DNA from: Marinobacter sp. F3R08
Lineage (GTDB): Bacteria > Pseudomonadota > Gammaproteobacteria > Pseudomonadales > Oleiphilaceae
Reading direction: 5' to 3'
Assembly (NCBI RefSeq): GCF_018860425.1
Contig: NZ_JAHKPI010000014.1
Span: 1,178,329 to 1,242,328, forward strand
DNA: 64,000 nt
Every line of letters begins with the position of its first letter. Position 1 is the stretch's first letter. The notes below the pieces were generated by a model. The model did no database searches and was not told the origin of the DNA. It was given only the letters and a program-made list of their open reading frames with translations. Positions 35,330-50,112 of the stretch are shown here, one piece after another. Both the position numbers and the translations under genes were made by a program.

Positions 35330-35935
35330 ATGAAAAAAGATTACCCCGTACCCGCAGGATACCTTGAGCGTGAGACGGAAGTGAAGAAAAGCCGGTTCAT
35401 TGCCCGGGTGGCGCCGGTGGGTTCCCGGGATGAGGTCAAGGACTGGCTGGAACAGGCTCATCGGGACCATCCGGACGCCCGCCATATCTGCTGGGCCTAT
35501 CAGATCGGCCGTCCCGGCTCTGCTGCCGAGGCTGCTATGAATGATGACGGCGAGCCGTCTGGAACCGCCGGAAAGCCTATTCTGAATGTCATTCAGCACA
35601 AGGATATGGGCGATGTACTGGTGATGGTTATCAGGTACTTCGGTGGTATCAAGCTGGGTGCCGGTGGCTTGGTGAGAGCATATGCCGGGGCTGCTGAGAG
35701 CGTTCTTTCGGAGGTTGATCGAGAGGTCCACAAGCCCATGCTGGATGCGCAGGTGACGCTGTCGTTTGCGGATGAACAGCCGCTCCGGCACTGGTGCGAA
35801 GTGCATGGGGCGTCGGTGCAGTCGGTGGAGTACGGAGCCTCCGTCTTCGCCCGGGTACTGGTGCCGGAAGACCAGAAGTCAGTGTTCGGCGCTTTTTGCG
35901 ATGCCCAGAAGCTGGATTACAGTTTTGAAAGGTGA
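35330..35935 (+). CDS. yigZ: YigZ/IMPACT family protein
   Basis: A 201-residue protein of the YigZ/IMPACT family, with the N-terminal domain pattern KKSRFIARVAPVGSRDEV and HICWAYQIG, then DDGEPSGTAGKPILNVI and YFGGIKLGAGGLVRAYA. The C-terminal ferredoxin-like domain follows. Eukaryotic IMPACT inhibits GCN2; the bacterial role is unclear, possibly translation related. The ATG at 35330 gives family length; a longer frame exists but is not needed. Confidence 0.88.
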   Translation: MKKDYPVPAGYLERETEVKKSRFIARVAPVGSRDEVKDWLEQAHRDHPDARHICWAYQIGRPGSAAEAAMNDDGEPSGTAGKPILNVIQHKDMGDVLVMVIRYFGGIKLGAGGLVRAYAGAAESVLSEVDREVHKPMLDAQVTLSFADEQPLRHWCEVHGASVQSVEYGASVFARVLVPEDQKSVFGAFCDAQKLDYSFER

Positions 35936-36013
35936 CAGATCCCGGGGGCATTGTTGAAGGTTGGCACGCGTATACTGTCTTGAAATCGGGACTTTTAATC
36001 GAGGGCAGAAATC

Positions 36014-36544
36014 ATGAAGCGTTTTCTGATGTTAGCGGTTGTTACCTTGGCCATGGCTGGTTGCGCCAGCAATGTAGTGACCGACTACAACTCGTCTGTC
36101 GTTTTTGGCAATTATTCATCCTGGGCGTTCGTCAATGACGCGGATTCTCCAGCCTTTACCTCCCTCGATGGCACCCGGGTTCGGGCCGCTATTGAAAAAG
36201 AGCTGAATCGCAAGGCCTTCCGTAAGGTGCCTGAAGCGGAAGCGGACCTGATGGTTAACTGGCAGATAGTGCAAGAAGAGCGGCTTGAACAGACCGGCCT
36301 GGGGCTGGGATTCGGTTTTGGGCGCGGAAATTTCGGCTGGGCTCTGTCGGCACCGCCACCGGTGCGTGAAATTGAAGAGGGCAAGCTGGTGGTCGAGCTG
36401 GCGGACAGCACGTCCAAAGAGGTGGTATGGCGTGCGGTAAGCCGGCGTTATCTCAACGAGAACCAGTCCCCGGAGACCCGGAGAGAGCTAATCGATGAGG
36501 TAGTGGCCGAAATGTTCAGCCACTATCCTCCGGGCCTTGACTGA
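36014..36544 (+). CDS. DUF4136 lipoprotein
   Basis: A 176-residue lipoprotein. The leader MKRFLMLAVVTLAMAGC ends with an AGC lipobox (Cys17). The mature part shows the DUF4136 pattern: YSSWAFVN, then RVRAAIEKELNRKAFRKV, LMVNWQIV and ELADSTSKEVVWRAVSRRYL. Family members are outer-membrane-associated proteins of unknown function. Ribosome binding site is GAGGGCAG. It stands between yigZ and the SUI1 gene. Confidence 0.83.
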   Translation: MKRFLMLAVVTLAMAGCASNVVTDYNSSVVFGNYSSWAFVNDADSPAFTSLDGTRVRAAIEKELNRKAFRKVPEAEADLMVNWQIVQEERLEQTGLGLGFGFGRGNFGWALSAPPPVREIEEGKLVVELADSTSKEVVWRAVSRRYLNENQSPETRRELIDEVVAEMFSHYPPGLD

Positions 36545-36582
36545 GAAGCGGGTCAGGCAAGAAAGACAAGCACGGAGACAGA

Positions 36583-36939
36583 ATGAAAAAGCGATCTGAG
36601 GGCGGCCTGGTTTTTTCAACCGAGCAGGGGCGAATGTGCCCCGATTGCCGGAACCCGGTGGCAGCCTGCACCTGCAGTAAAGAATCCCGGCCTGCCGGAG
36701 ATGGCGTTGTCAGGGTGAGCCGGGAAACCAAAGGGCGTAAAGGTAAGGGGGTTACTCTGATCACCGGTATACCCCTGAGTGACAAGGACCTGAAAGCCTA
36801 TGCCAAGGTGCTGAAAGCGAAATGTGGCACCGGTGGCACCGTAAAAGATGGTGTCGTCGAAATTCAGGGCGATCAGCGGGACCTTCTGGTTCCGCTGCTT
36901 GAGCAGAAAGGGTGGACGGTCAAGCGCTCTGGAGGTTGA
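36583..36939 (+). CDS. yciH: SUI1/YciH-family translation initiation-like factor
   Basis: A 118-residue protein with the SUI1/eIF1 fold, as in E. coli YciH, which can affect start-codon selection. The C-terminal part has TLITGIPLSDKDLKAYAKVL, KAKCGTGGTVKDGVVEIQGD and LLVPLLEQKGWTVKR. An N-terminal CPDC..ACTC motif (about residues 20-34) may bind zinc. The upstream DUF4136 lipoprotein is 38 bases away on the same strand. Confidence 0.86.
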   Translation: MKKRSEGGLVFSTEQGRMCPDCRNPVAACTCSKESRPAGDGVVRVSRETKGRKGKGVTLITGIPLSDKDLKAYAKVLKAKCGTGGTVKDGVVEIQGDQRDLLVPLLEQKGWTVKRSGG

Positions 36940-37032
36940 CGCGCTGGCACGCATTTACCGGAAGCTCAGGTTACAATGGAGCCCGCAAATAACGAATTCC
37001 AAGTATCAAACTCACCGGACGCTGGCCAGAAC

Positions 37033-37052
37033 TTCCCGGGTATATTCCCGGG
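37033..37052. promoter_or_regulatory. paired TTCCCGGG boxes upstream of dadA
   Basis: Two TTCCCGGG boxes at 37033-37040 and 37045-37052, repeating every 12 bases, lie 31-51 bases before the dadA ATG. Each is nearly self-complementary. The phased repeat is suggestive of an operator for a dimeric regulator, for example an Lrp-type DadR, but no known motif is matched. Confidence 0.28.
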
Positions 37053-37083
37053 AATGGCGAGTTCCGTTTGACCGGAGACAGGC

Positions 37084-38337
37084 ATGAAAGTACTGGTGTT
37101 GGGTGCGGGCGTTGTAGGCACAACCACGGCCTGGTACCTGCAAAAGCAGGGGCACCAGGTAACGGTGGTTGATCGTCAGAGCCAGGCCGGTCTGGAAACC
37201 AGTTATGCCAATGGAGGTCAGATCTCCGTCTCGCATGCAGAGCCCTGGGCCAATTCGTCAGCACCACTGAAAGTTCTGAAGTGGCTCACGCAACCTGACG
37301 CGCCATTGTTGTTCCGGCCAAAACTGGATCCGGGACAGTGGCGCTGGGCTCTTTCGTTTCTCGGGCAGTGCACGTCTGCGAAGGCCGCCCACAACATCCG
37401 CCAGATGGTGAATCTGGGAACCTACAGCCGCGGTCAGTTGCAGGCTCTGCGCCAGGATGCCGGAATAGAGTATGACCACCTGGAGAAAGGCATTCTGCAT
37501 TTTTACACCAATTCTGCAGAATTTGATGGCGCCATGGAACCAACCCGGATCATGCAGAATCTGGGCTGTGACCGGCAGATCATCAGTGCGGAACGTGCCG
37601 TTGAGCTGGAACCGGCCCTGAAACCCATAAGCAACCGTATTGCCGGTGCAACCTTCACCCCGGAAGACGAATCCGGTGATGCCCGTATGTTTACCCAGAA
37701 TCTTGCCAGTCGCTGCTCCGAAGCGGGTGTCGAGTTCCGGTATGGCACCCGGGTTCTGGGGTTTGAGCAGGCGGGTGAGCGAGTTCTGGGTGTCCAGACT
37801 TTGTGCAATGGACGCCATGAAACACTTCGGGCCGACGCCTATGTCCTGAGTATGGGGAGCTTCAGCGCCGCACTGGCCCGGCAACTGGGGATTTTCCTGA
37901 ACATCTACCCGGCCAAGGGCTACTCCATTACCGTGCCGGTGAAGAATGAAGAGGCGGCATTCGAGGTCAGTCTGACCGACGACGAGTTCAAACTGGTTTA
38001 TTCACGTCTTGGTAACCGGATTCGTGTCGCAGGTACGGCGGAGCTGAATGGCTACAGCCGAAAGCTGGATTACACACGTTGTCGCGCCATCGTTCGCCGT
38101 GCCGCGGAAGTGATGCCGGAAGCCGGGTGCTGGGATCAGGCTGAGTTCTGGACCGGTTTGCGGCCCGCTACCCCTTCCAATGTTCCTTACATTGGTAAAA
38201 GCCATTTTGCCAATCTCTATCTGAATACCGGGCACGGTACGCTGGGCTGGACTCATTCCTGTGGCTCCGCGGCGGCACTGGCCGATATCATTGACGGCCG
38301 CAAGCCGGATGTGGATTTTACGTTTACCGGCCTATAG
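37084..38337 (+). CDS. dadA: D-amino-acid dehydrogenase
   Basis: A 417-residue FAD-dependent D-amino-acid dehydrogenase that oxidises D-alanine and other D-amino acids to 2-oxo acids, feeding electrons to the respiratory chain. The dinucleotide motif VLVLGAGVVGTTTAWYLQKQ is at the N-terminus, with ETSYANGGQISVSHAEPWAN and the C-terminal GHGTLGWTHSCGSA that line the active site in DadA. It is associated with the inner membrane. A strong terminator follows. The usual neighbour dadX (alanine racemase) is absent. Confidence 0.9.
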   Translation: MKVLVLGAGVVGTTTAWYLQKQGHQVTVVDRQSQAGLETSYANGGQISVSHAEPWANSSAPLKVLKWLTQPDAPLLFRPKLDPGQWRWALSFLGQCTSAKAAHNIRQMVNLGTYSRGQLQALRQDAGIEYDHLEKGILHFYTNSAEFDGAMEPTRIMQNLGCDRQIISAERAVELEPALKPISNRIAGATFTPEDESGDARMFTQNLASRCSEAGVEFRYGTRVLGFEQAGERVLGVQTLCNGRHETLRADAYVLSMGSFSAALARQLGIFLNIYPAKGYSITVPVKNEEAAFEVSLTDDEFKLVYSRLGNRIRVAGTAELNGYSRKLDYTRCRAIVRRAAEVMPEAGCWDQAEFWTGLRPATPSNVPYIGKSHFANLYLNTGHGTLGWTHSCGSAAALADIIDGRKPDVDFTFTGL

Positions 38338-38347
38338 AAACAGAAAA

Positions 38348-38384
38348 GGGTCAGGTGAACGAGTTCACCTGACCCTCGGTTTTT
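38348..38384. terminator. intrinsic terminator between dadA and acyl-CoA synthetase
   Basis: GGGTCAGGTGAAC (38348-38360) pairs with GTTCACCTGACCC (38363-38375) and is followed by CGG and five T, ending dadA transcripts. The convergent acyl-CoA synthetase ends at 38398; its transcript would meet AAAA on the other side of the stem, so the structure can serve both strands. Confidence 0.85.
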
Positions 38385-38397
38385 GCTTCGAAAAACG

Positions 38398-40041
38398 TTA
38401 CTGCAACTGATCCCGAATCAGCTTCTTGTTGATCTTGCCAACACTCGTCTTCGGGATATCCTCCACGAAATCAATCTGCTCGGGGATCGCCCACTTATTG
38501 ATCTCGCCGCTGTCCACGAATTGCTTCAGGTGATTCTGGATGTCCTCGACATCAACCTGTTCGCCGGGCCTGAGTGTCACCAGTGCATGAGGGCGTTCGC
38601 CCCATTTTTCGTCGGGCACACCCACAACCGCGGCGCCGGCTACGGCCGGATGCTGGCTGATAAGGTTCTCGAGATCCAGTGACGAGAGCCACTCACCGCC
38701 CGTCTTGATTACATCCTTGATGCGGTCTTTGATGGTGAGGATGTTATCAGGTTCCATCGACGCGACGTCTCCGGTATGGAGCCAGCCGCCTTCCCAGAGT
38801 TGCTCTCCCTTTTCGGGCTCTTTGAAATAACCCTGGGTCAACCATGGAGCTCGGGCTACAACCTCACCTTTGGCTTCACCATCATGGGGAACCGGGTTGC
38901 CGTCCGGATCTACGATTTCCAGCTCAACCATTGGTGTCGCAATTCCGGTTTTCACCCGCATGGCCGCCTGCTGCTCAAGAGGCAGTTCCATATCTTCCGG
39001 CTTCAGATGGGAAGCACTCAGCAGAGGGCAGGTTTCAGACATTCCATAGGCGGTGTAGAGCTTGATACCGAGCTTCGCCCCGGCATCGCATAGACCCTTG
39101 GTCAATGCGCTGCCGCCGATCAGAACGTGCCAGTTACTCAGGTCTGCCGTCTTGATGGACTCGGTAGCCAGCATCATCTGCATAATGGTTGGTACACAGT
39201 GAGAGAAGGTCACCTTGTGGGTTTTTAACAGATCGACCAGCAACTCGGGTTCATAACGGCCGGGGTAGACCTGTTTGATGCCCATCATGGTGGCGGCATA
39301 GGGCACGCCCCAGGCGTGAACATGAAACATGGGGGTCACCGGCATGTACACCGATGAGGAGCGCATTAATGGCATCTCATCGAATGAAGACACTGTGCCA
39401 GTCATTGCCAGTGTGTGCAGGACCAGTTGGCGATGAGTGAAGTAAACGCCTTTCGGGTTGCCCGTGGTGCCGGTGGTGTAGAAGGTGGTTGCCACGCTGT
39501 TTTCGTCAAAGTCCGGAAACTCGAACTGATTGTCAGCCTTTGCCAGCAAGGTCTCGTACTCACCGATAGCGTCAACAGAGGTTGTCTGTGCGGTGTCACT
39601 GTCGGTCAGCTGGATCCAGGTCTTGACCGTTTTGATATCGTCTTTTACGCCCTCAATGATCGGGAGGAAGTCGTCGTGCACCAGTACCACATCGTCCTCT
39701 GCGTGGTTCATGGTGTAGACGATCTGCTCTGGTGACAAGCGGATATTGACCGTGTGCAGAATGGCACCAATCATCGGAATGGCGAAGAAACACTCCAGGT
39801 ACCGAGGGGTATCCCAGTCCATTACCGCAACCGTATCACCCGCTTTGACGCCGGCATCGGTCAGGGCATTTGCCAGACGATGGATGCGTTCTACCAGGTC
39901 GGTGTAGGTGTATTTGCTTCGGTTCGAATAGACGATCTCCTGATCCGGATTGTACCGGGGCCCTGAGAGCAGGAGTCGTTTGATCAGCAAGGGGTACTGA
40001 TAGGCGTTATCGGCCGGGGGTAAAATGCGGGTCTGTGCCAT
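38398..40041 (-). CDS. medium/long-chain fatty-acid CoA ligase (AMP-binding)
   Basis: A 547-residue ANL-superfamily acyl-CoA synthetase. The P-loop FYTTGTTGNPKGVYFTHRQ is at about residues 184-202 and the A5 motif KLYTAYGMSETCP at about 323-335. The C-terminal A8 region LTIKDRIKDVIKTGGEWLSS and the catalytic Lys in the KTSVGKINKK end are intact. The GGEWLSS form resembles the AlkK/medium-chain and FadD3-type ligases. The start ATG at 40041 (MAQTRILPP) fits family length. It is separated from ppnP by a terminator, so it is monocistronic. Confidence 0.85.
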   Translation of the reverse strand: MAQTRILPPADNAYQYPLLIKRLLLSGPRYNPDQEIVYSNRSKYTYTDLVERIHRLANALTDAGVKAGDTVAVMDWDTPRYLECFFAIPMIGAILHTVNIRLSPEQIVYTMNHAEDDVVLVHDDFLPIIEGVKDDIKTVKTWIQLTDSDTAQTTSVDAIGEYETLLAKADNQFEFPDFDENSVATTFYTTGTTGNPKGVYFTHRQLVLHTLAMTGTVSSFDEMPLMRSSSVYMPVTPMFHVHAWGVPYAATMMGIKQVYPGRYEPELLVDLLKTHKVTFSHCVPTIMQMMLATESIKTADLSNWHVLIGGSALTKGLCDAGAKLGIKLYTAYGMSETCPLLSASHLKPEDMELPLEQQAAMRVKTGIATPMVELEIVDPDGNPVPHDGEAKGEVVARAPWLTQGYFKEPEKGEQLWEGGWLHTGDVASMEPDNILTIKDRIKDVIKTGGEWLSSLDLENLISQHPAVAGAAVVGVPDEKWGERPHALVTLRPGEQVDVEDIQNHLKQFVDSGEINKWAIPEQIDFVEDIPKTSVGKINKKLIRDQLQ

Positions 40042-40133
40042 TGCTCGCGTCCTCTTTCCCAATTGTTGGTGTTATCGTGAGAAACAGGGACAAATTTGAC
40101 ACAGATTTAGAGAAACAGGAACCGGAGAAAGTG

Positions 40134-40183
40134 AAAAAAAGCAGAGCGAACGGTGGCTTAGGTGAATGCCGGTTCCGCTCTGC
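40134..40183 (-). terminator. intrinsic terminator after ppnP
   Basis: On the minus strand, downstream of the ppnP stop at 40212, GCAGAGCG (from 40183) pairs with CGCTCTGC (ending 40141), extended by inner pairs, followed by seven T (A-run 40134-40140 on the plus strand). This ends the ppnP transcript before the acyl-CoA synthetase. Confidence 0.8.
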
Positions 40184-40211
40184 GAACATATTTGTGGTTT
40201 ACCGGGGGGGG

Positions 40212-40493
40212 TTACTCGTAGGTACAGAGGTAAGCCGTGTCGATATCGGTCTTCGCCTTGAAACTGGCCTGCCCGGCAACATCAAAGCTCTCACCGGCAC
40301 CGTAGGTCATCCATTCTTCCATACCTGGCAGAAGCACCGTCAAAGCACCGCTGATCACAGTCATGGTTTCTTTTTTGCTGGTGCCGAATTCGTATTCGCC
40401 CGGACTGATGACGCCCACTGTGGCTGGCAAAGTGGAGGTCTGGAAAGAAATGGATTTGGCCTGGCCGTCAAAATATTCGTTTACCTTCAGCAT
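40212..40493 (-). CDS. ppnP: pyrimidine/purine nucleoside phosphorylase
   Basis: A 93-residue cupin-fold PpnP (YaiE) that splits nucleosides with phosphate to base and ribose-1-phosphate. Collinear with the family: [48 protein letters not shown] and a C-terminal DTAYLCTYE. Length is exact. It is 96 bases downstream of mrpG on the same strand, and may be read as the last gene of that transcript. Confidence 0.92.
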   Translation of the reverse strand: MLKVNEYFDGQAKSISFQTSTLPATVGVISPGEYEFGTSKKETMTVISGALTVLLPGMEEWMTYGAGESFDVAGQASFKAKTDIDTAYLCTYE

Positions 40494-40589
40494 GTGCTGG
40501 GCTCCTGAAGCAAGTTTGGGGGCCTACTATACGGCAAAATTCCTCAAGTCCAATGACAAAATTCGGATCGGAGGGGGCTTTACCGGAAT

Positions 40590-40922
40590 TCACTGGTCCC
40601 ACGGCTTGCCTTCGGTATTCTCCACCGGTTTGACGCCGATATGCATGGCTGCCTTGGCCAGGATGTTGGCGCTTACCGGGGCCGTCATCAGCAGGAATAC
40701 AGTGATCAGGATTTCCGAAATGCCAATGCCGGCACCGCTCGCGCTGAAATAGAACACCGAGCTCAGCATGATAGCGCCAACCCCTACTGTGGTTGCCTTG
40801 GTTGGGCCATGAAGTCGGGTGAAAAAGTCCGGAAACCTGGCAAGACCGATGGCGCCTATGAGCGTAAAGGCACCACCCAGCAGCAGCAGGGCAGAAATGA
40901 GATATTCCGCAATCGGGCTCAT
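40590..40922 (-). CDS. mrpG: Mrp Na+/H+ antiporter subunit G
   Basis: A 110-residue three-helix membrane protein matching MrpG/PhaG: ALLLLGGAFTLIGAIGLARF, TRLHGPTKATTVGVGAIML and a terminal soluble tail. Subunit G is required in the hetero-oligomeric Mrp antiporter that exports Na+ for H+. Last of six mrp genes; 39 bases after mrpF. Confidence 0.9.
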   Translation of the reverse strand: MSPIAEYLISALLLLGGAFTLIGAIGLARFPDFFTRLHGPTKATTVGVGAIMLSSVFYFSASGAGIGISEILITVFLLMTAPVSANILAKAAMHIGVKPVENTEGKPWDQ

Positions 40923-40961
40923 GGTGATTTGTCTCCTGCAAATGATCGGATGTTGAAGGCT

Positions 40962-41231
40962 CTATTCAATGACGCTGCCTCGTTTAAGGTACTTGGCCAT
41001 GGCAACGGTCCCCACAAACCCCATCACCGCGATAAGCAGGGCTGCCTCCAGGTACATACGGGTGCCCAGAGTGATGCCCAGCAGAATAATGAGTGCAATG
41101 GCGTTGATGTAAAGCGTATCCAGGGCCAGTACCCGGTCTGGCGCATCCGGGCCCTTGATCAGCCGATAAACGTTCAGGAGTGCGGCCAGGGTAACCATGG
41201 CAATGGTGATGTAGAGAGCAGTGGTGATCAT
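40962..41231 (-). CDS. mrpF: Mrp Na+/H+ antiporter subunit F
   Basis: An 89-residue three-helix protein with the MrpF pattern LNVYRLIKGPDAPDRVLALD (about residues 19-38) and a C-terminal AVMGFVGTVAMAKYL. Essential for assembly of the Mrp complex. Its start overlaps the end of mrpE by four bases (ATGA). Confidence 0.9.
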   Translation of the reverse strand: MITTALYITIAMVTLAALLNVYRLIKGPDAPDRVLALDTLYINAIALIILLGITLGTRMYLEAALLIAVMGFVGTVAMAKYLKRGSVIE

Positions 41232-41716
41232 TGGAACATCTCCATTAACGGCTTCTCGTAGCGCTTGTGAATGGCGTCAATAATCTCCTGATCGCTGTCG
41301 GCATCCAGGGTATGGATCAGTAATGTCTTGTTGTCATCACTGATATCCGCACTGACAGTACCCGGCGTCAGCGAGATCGTGCTGGCGAGAATCGAGATTG
41401 CCAGCGGGTGTTCAAGCTGGAGAGGGTAGCAGACGAAGATTGGCCTGGGCTGGCGTGGGCTCAGGATCAGGCGGGCTACCGAGAAGCTGGCGACCACAAT
41501 GTCCATGAGCACGATCGCCAGATAACCGGGCAGGCGCCAGGATTTTACGAATGCCGGCCGCTCGGGCCAGAAACCCTGGGTCAACTGCGGAATGAGCCAG
41601 GCCAGTACGATCCCCATAACAATACTGGCGCCAGAAACCCCATCACTCAGCAGTTGCCAGGTCGTAAACAGGACCAGACTTAACCAGGGTTGCGGAAAAC
41701 TCAGGCGATCAAGCAT
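41228..41716 (-). CDS. mrpE: Mrp Na+/H+ antiporter subunit E
   Basis: A 162-residue subunit with about two to three N-terminal helices and a soluble C-terminal domain (SLTPGTVSADISDDNKTLLI, about residues 116-135, then DADSDQEIIDAIHKRYEKPL). This matches MrpE/PhaE. It overlaps mrpD by one base (start at 41716, stop at 41716), so translation is coupled. Confidence 0.9.
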   Translation of the reverse strand: MLDRLSFPQPWLSLVLFTTWQLLSDGVSGASIVMGIVLAWLIPQLTQGFWPERPAFVKSWRLPGYLAIVLMDIVVASFSVARLILSPRQPRPIFVCYPLQLEHPLAISILASTISLTPGTVSADISDDNKTLLIHTLDADSDQEIIDAIHKRYEKPLMEMFQ

Positions 41717-43230
41717 CAGTCATCCTCCCCGATCGGCGTCTGCAAAATGTCGATATAGGCGCTGGTGTCGTGCAGTTGCGCCGCGGTTGCATCGGTGTAG
41801 CGTGTGATCGGTCCGGCCAGGACAACCATCACGACGGCCAGCGCGGTCAGAGCGCCGGCGGCAACGGAAATCCGGCCATTGAGCGGGTCCGGTTTTTCGA
41901 GGTGGCCATCAACGGTCCGCCAGAACACAATGCTACCTGCGCGACTGTAGGCGATAACGGTGAGGAAGCTGCCGATCAGCAGGACTGACCACAGCCACGC
42001 CATGTCGGGCCCCGATTCCACCGATTTCAGGATCAGTACCTTGCCGAAAAAGCCTCCCAGCGGAGGCAGCCCTGCAGCGGCAACAGCTCCGATCAGGAAA
42101 AGAACGCTGAGAAACGTCCTGCTCTGCATCTTGGGCGCGGTGATGATGCGGTCTGTTGCCGTGCCTCTCTGGTTTGCCACCATCTCCGACACAAGAAACA
42201 GGCCGCCTACGGTCCAGGTTGTACTCAGCAGATAGAACAGTGCCGCAGACAGGCCTGCTTCGGAACCGAGTGAGATGGGGGCCAGCAAAGTGCCTACCGA
42301 AATAATGACCTGCCAGGCGATCAGTGTTTTCAGACTGCCGGAGCCCAGAGCACCGATAACCCCCATCGCCAGGGTGGCCAGGGCAATCGGGAACAACCAG
42401 TCCATGCCCAGATTGGCAAGTTCGCCGGCATTGTCCCCGAACACCAGCAGGTAAACCCGCAAAATAGCGTAGATACCGACCTTGGTCATGACCGCGAACA
42501 ACGCGGCGACGGGAGCTGTGGCCTTGGAATAGGCCCGGGGCAGCCAGAAGCACAGAGGCAGAATGGCAGCTTTGAGACCGAAAACCACCAGCAGCATCAT
42601 ACCGCCGGCTTTGACGATATTCAGACTCTCACCGGAAACCTCCGGAATCTTGATGGCTAGATCGGCCATGTTCAGTGTGCCGGTGACACTGTAAATCATG
42701 CCCACGCTGATCAGGAATATGGCAGAGCCAACCAGGTTAAGCACAACATAGTGCAGCCCCGGAACGGTTCGGATGGTCCCTCCGCCATGCATGAGCAGAC
42801 CGTAGGAGGCGATGAGCAGAACCTCGAAGGCCACAAAGAGGTTAAACAGGTCACCGGTGAGGAAGGCAATGTTCAGTCCCATGAGCTGGAACAGGAACAA
42901 CGCGTGGAACTGCCGATTACCCTCATCAGCACCGCCGATGGCATAAATGTGGCAGAACAGCGCCAGAACAGCTGTCAAAATCAGCATCAGGGCGGCCAGG
43001 CGGTCCAGGACGAGAACGATCCCGAACGGCGGTTGCCAGTTACCAAACGCATAGATCCGGTAACTGCCATCGTCTGCGAGTACCAGCAGCACGATGGCAG
43101 AGACCAGCATCAGAACGGTTGTTGCCAGCGCCAGTGTTCGCCGCAGGCTGATGGGAGCGTAGCCCATGAGTGCCTGGAGAATACCTCCGAGCAGGGGAAT
43201 CAGAACAGGAGCGGTAAGCCAGTGGTTCAT
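41716..43230 (-). CDS. mrpD: Mrp Na+/H+ antiporter subunit D
   Basis: A 504-residue protein homologous to respiratory complex I subunit NuoN/M, with about 14 membrane helices. The motif GDLFNLFVAFEVLLIASYGL (about residues 125-144) contains the key acidic residue, and PLCFWLPRAYSKATAPVAAL (about 226-245) is the family signature with the conserved Lys. It transports ions together with MrpA in the complex. Overlaps mrpC by four bases. Confidence 0.93.
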   Translation of the reverse strand: MNHWLTAPVLIPLLGGILQALMGYAPISLRRTLALATTVLMLVSAIVLLVLADDGSYRIYAFGNWQPPFGIVLVLDRLAALMLILTAVLALFCHIYAIGGADEGNRQFHALFLFQLMGLNIAFLTGDLFNLFVAFEVLLIASYGLLMHGGGTIRTVPGLHYVVLNLVGSAIFLISVGMIYSVTGTLNMADLAIKIPEVSGESLNIVKAGGMMLLVVFGLKAAILPLCFWLPRAYSKATAPVAALFAVMTKVGIYAILRVYLLVFGDNAGELANLGMDWLFPIALATLAMGVIGALGSGSLKTLIAWQVIISVGTLLAPISLGSEAGLSAALFYLLSTTWTVGGLFLVSEMVANQRGTATDRIITAPKMQSRTFLSVLFLIGAVAAAGLPPLGGFFGKVLILKSVESGPDMAWLWSVLLIGSFLTVIAYSRAGSIVFWRTVDGHLEKPDPLNGRISVAAGALTALAVVMVVLAGPITRYTDATAAQLHDTSAYIDILQTPIGEDD

Positions 43231-43594
43231 TTACCGATTACCTCCTCTTCCTGCTCCGGGGCAGGCGATTTGTAGGGTTGCTTGCCATCAACATGGTCAT
43301 CATCGTTATCTGCCAGGTTGCGCAGTGACATCACCACAACAAAAGCAGTCATGGCGAAGCCAATCACGATGGCTGTCAATACCAGAGCCTGGGGCAGCGG
43401 ATCGGAATAGCTTGCGGCGGTCCCGATGACTGGTTGCTGGCCGGTTGCCAGGCGTCCGCTCGAGAACAGAAACAGGTTTACGCCGTAGGACAGCAGGGTC
43501 AGGCCAACAACGACCGGGAAAGTGCGTGCCCGTAGCAGAAGATAAACGCCGGATGCCGTCAGGGCGCCAATTACCAGTGCGAATACAATCTCCA

Positions 43595-43595
<1 letters not shown>
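43227..43595 (-). CDS. mrpC: Mrp Na+/H+ antiporter subunit C
   Basis: A 122-residue NuoK-like subunit: VFALVIGALTASGVYLLLRA, then VVGLTLLSYGVNLFLFSSGR and a third helix (ALVLTAIVIGFAMTAFVVVM), with a charged tail. Matches MrpC/PhaC. Starts at the last base of the mrpA stop (43595), so coupled. Confidence 0.92.
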
Positions 43596-46396
<2,801 letters not shown>

Positions 46397-46520
46397 CGCA
46401 ACCTCGTTATTGGTTTTCTTTTACGTGAGTATTGAAGGCATGTTTGCCTGAGTCTAGTTTCCGGCCTGCCACCCTGCACTATGAGCGTTACTGCCTGTAG
46501 GGCATGGCAAGTGGGGTGGA

Positions 46521-46634
46521 TCAGCAGAAAGCAGGCGGGTCCGGGAAGTACGGGAGACGACCCCGGTGCCGCGCGATGTCAGCGGTAACAGGTGGGCGGG
46601 TAATAATCATGCAGCCGAAGGACCTTGCGGTCAT
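46521..46634 (-). CDS. tentative 37-residue leader ORF upstream of mrp operon
   Basis: Within the 353-base gap 46397-46749, a minus-strand frame starts at an ATG at 46634 with GGAG six bases upstream and ends at TGA (46521). The product is basic and Pro-rich (ITRPPVTADIARHRG). It would be translated 124 bases before mrpA, where a leader peptide could lie. There is no homology evidence. The rest of the gap shows no other gene. Confidence 0.25.
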   Translation of the reverse strand: MTARSFGCMIITRPPVTADIARHRGRLPYFPDPPAFC

Positions 46635-46740
46635 GGTTGCTCCGTCAGTCAAACTTGGAATTCGATGATACGTGGCCCGTCTGGAAGGTCAAGTCAACTT
46701 GCCATTGATCGGGTGTATACTCGCGATAAATATTTCATGA

Positions 46741-49823
<3,083 letters not shown>

Positions 49824-49838
49824 CGTGTTGGTTATTGC

Positions 49839-50003
49839 TTAACGGGCCGCTTTCAAGGCGTTGGAGATGGCCTCTGCCTCTGCTTCAAGTACCTGACATC
49901 TAAGGCTATTTCCTTTTTCCGATGCATGCGCTATTTGCTTGCGCTTCATGTCGTACAGCTTGCTCAGAATGGCTGCATGGTTTTGTCTTGTCGGTGCGTT
50001 CAT
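49839..50003 (-). CDS. 54-residue basic helical protein
   Basis: A small frame MNAPTRQNHAAILSKLYDMK continuing through RKQIAHASEKGN to AISNALKAAR. The ribosome binding site GGGGAGGTCCACC immediately precedes the ATG at 50003 and is excellent. The predicted protein is helical with a heptad-like second half (VLEAEAEAISNALKAA). No family is recognised. It converges on the CNNM gene (15 bases between stops) and lies about 100 bases upstream of the end of the GlxA-type gene, same strand. Confidence 0.6.
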   Translation of the reverse strand: MNAPTRQNHAAILSKLYDMKRKQIAHASEKGNSLRCQVLEAEAEAISNALKAAR

Positions 50004-50112
50004 GGTGGACCTCCCCATAGTGACACCTGTCCGTATTCTTTACGTTTCAGACCAAACAGTGGCCTTGATGTGAAGACGATGCATAACCTGGGCCAGTAGG
50101 TGGGCCTGAACA

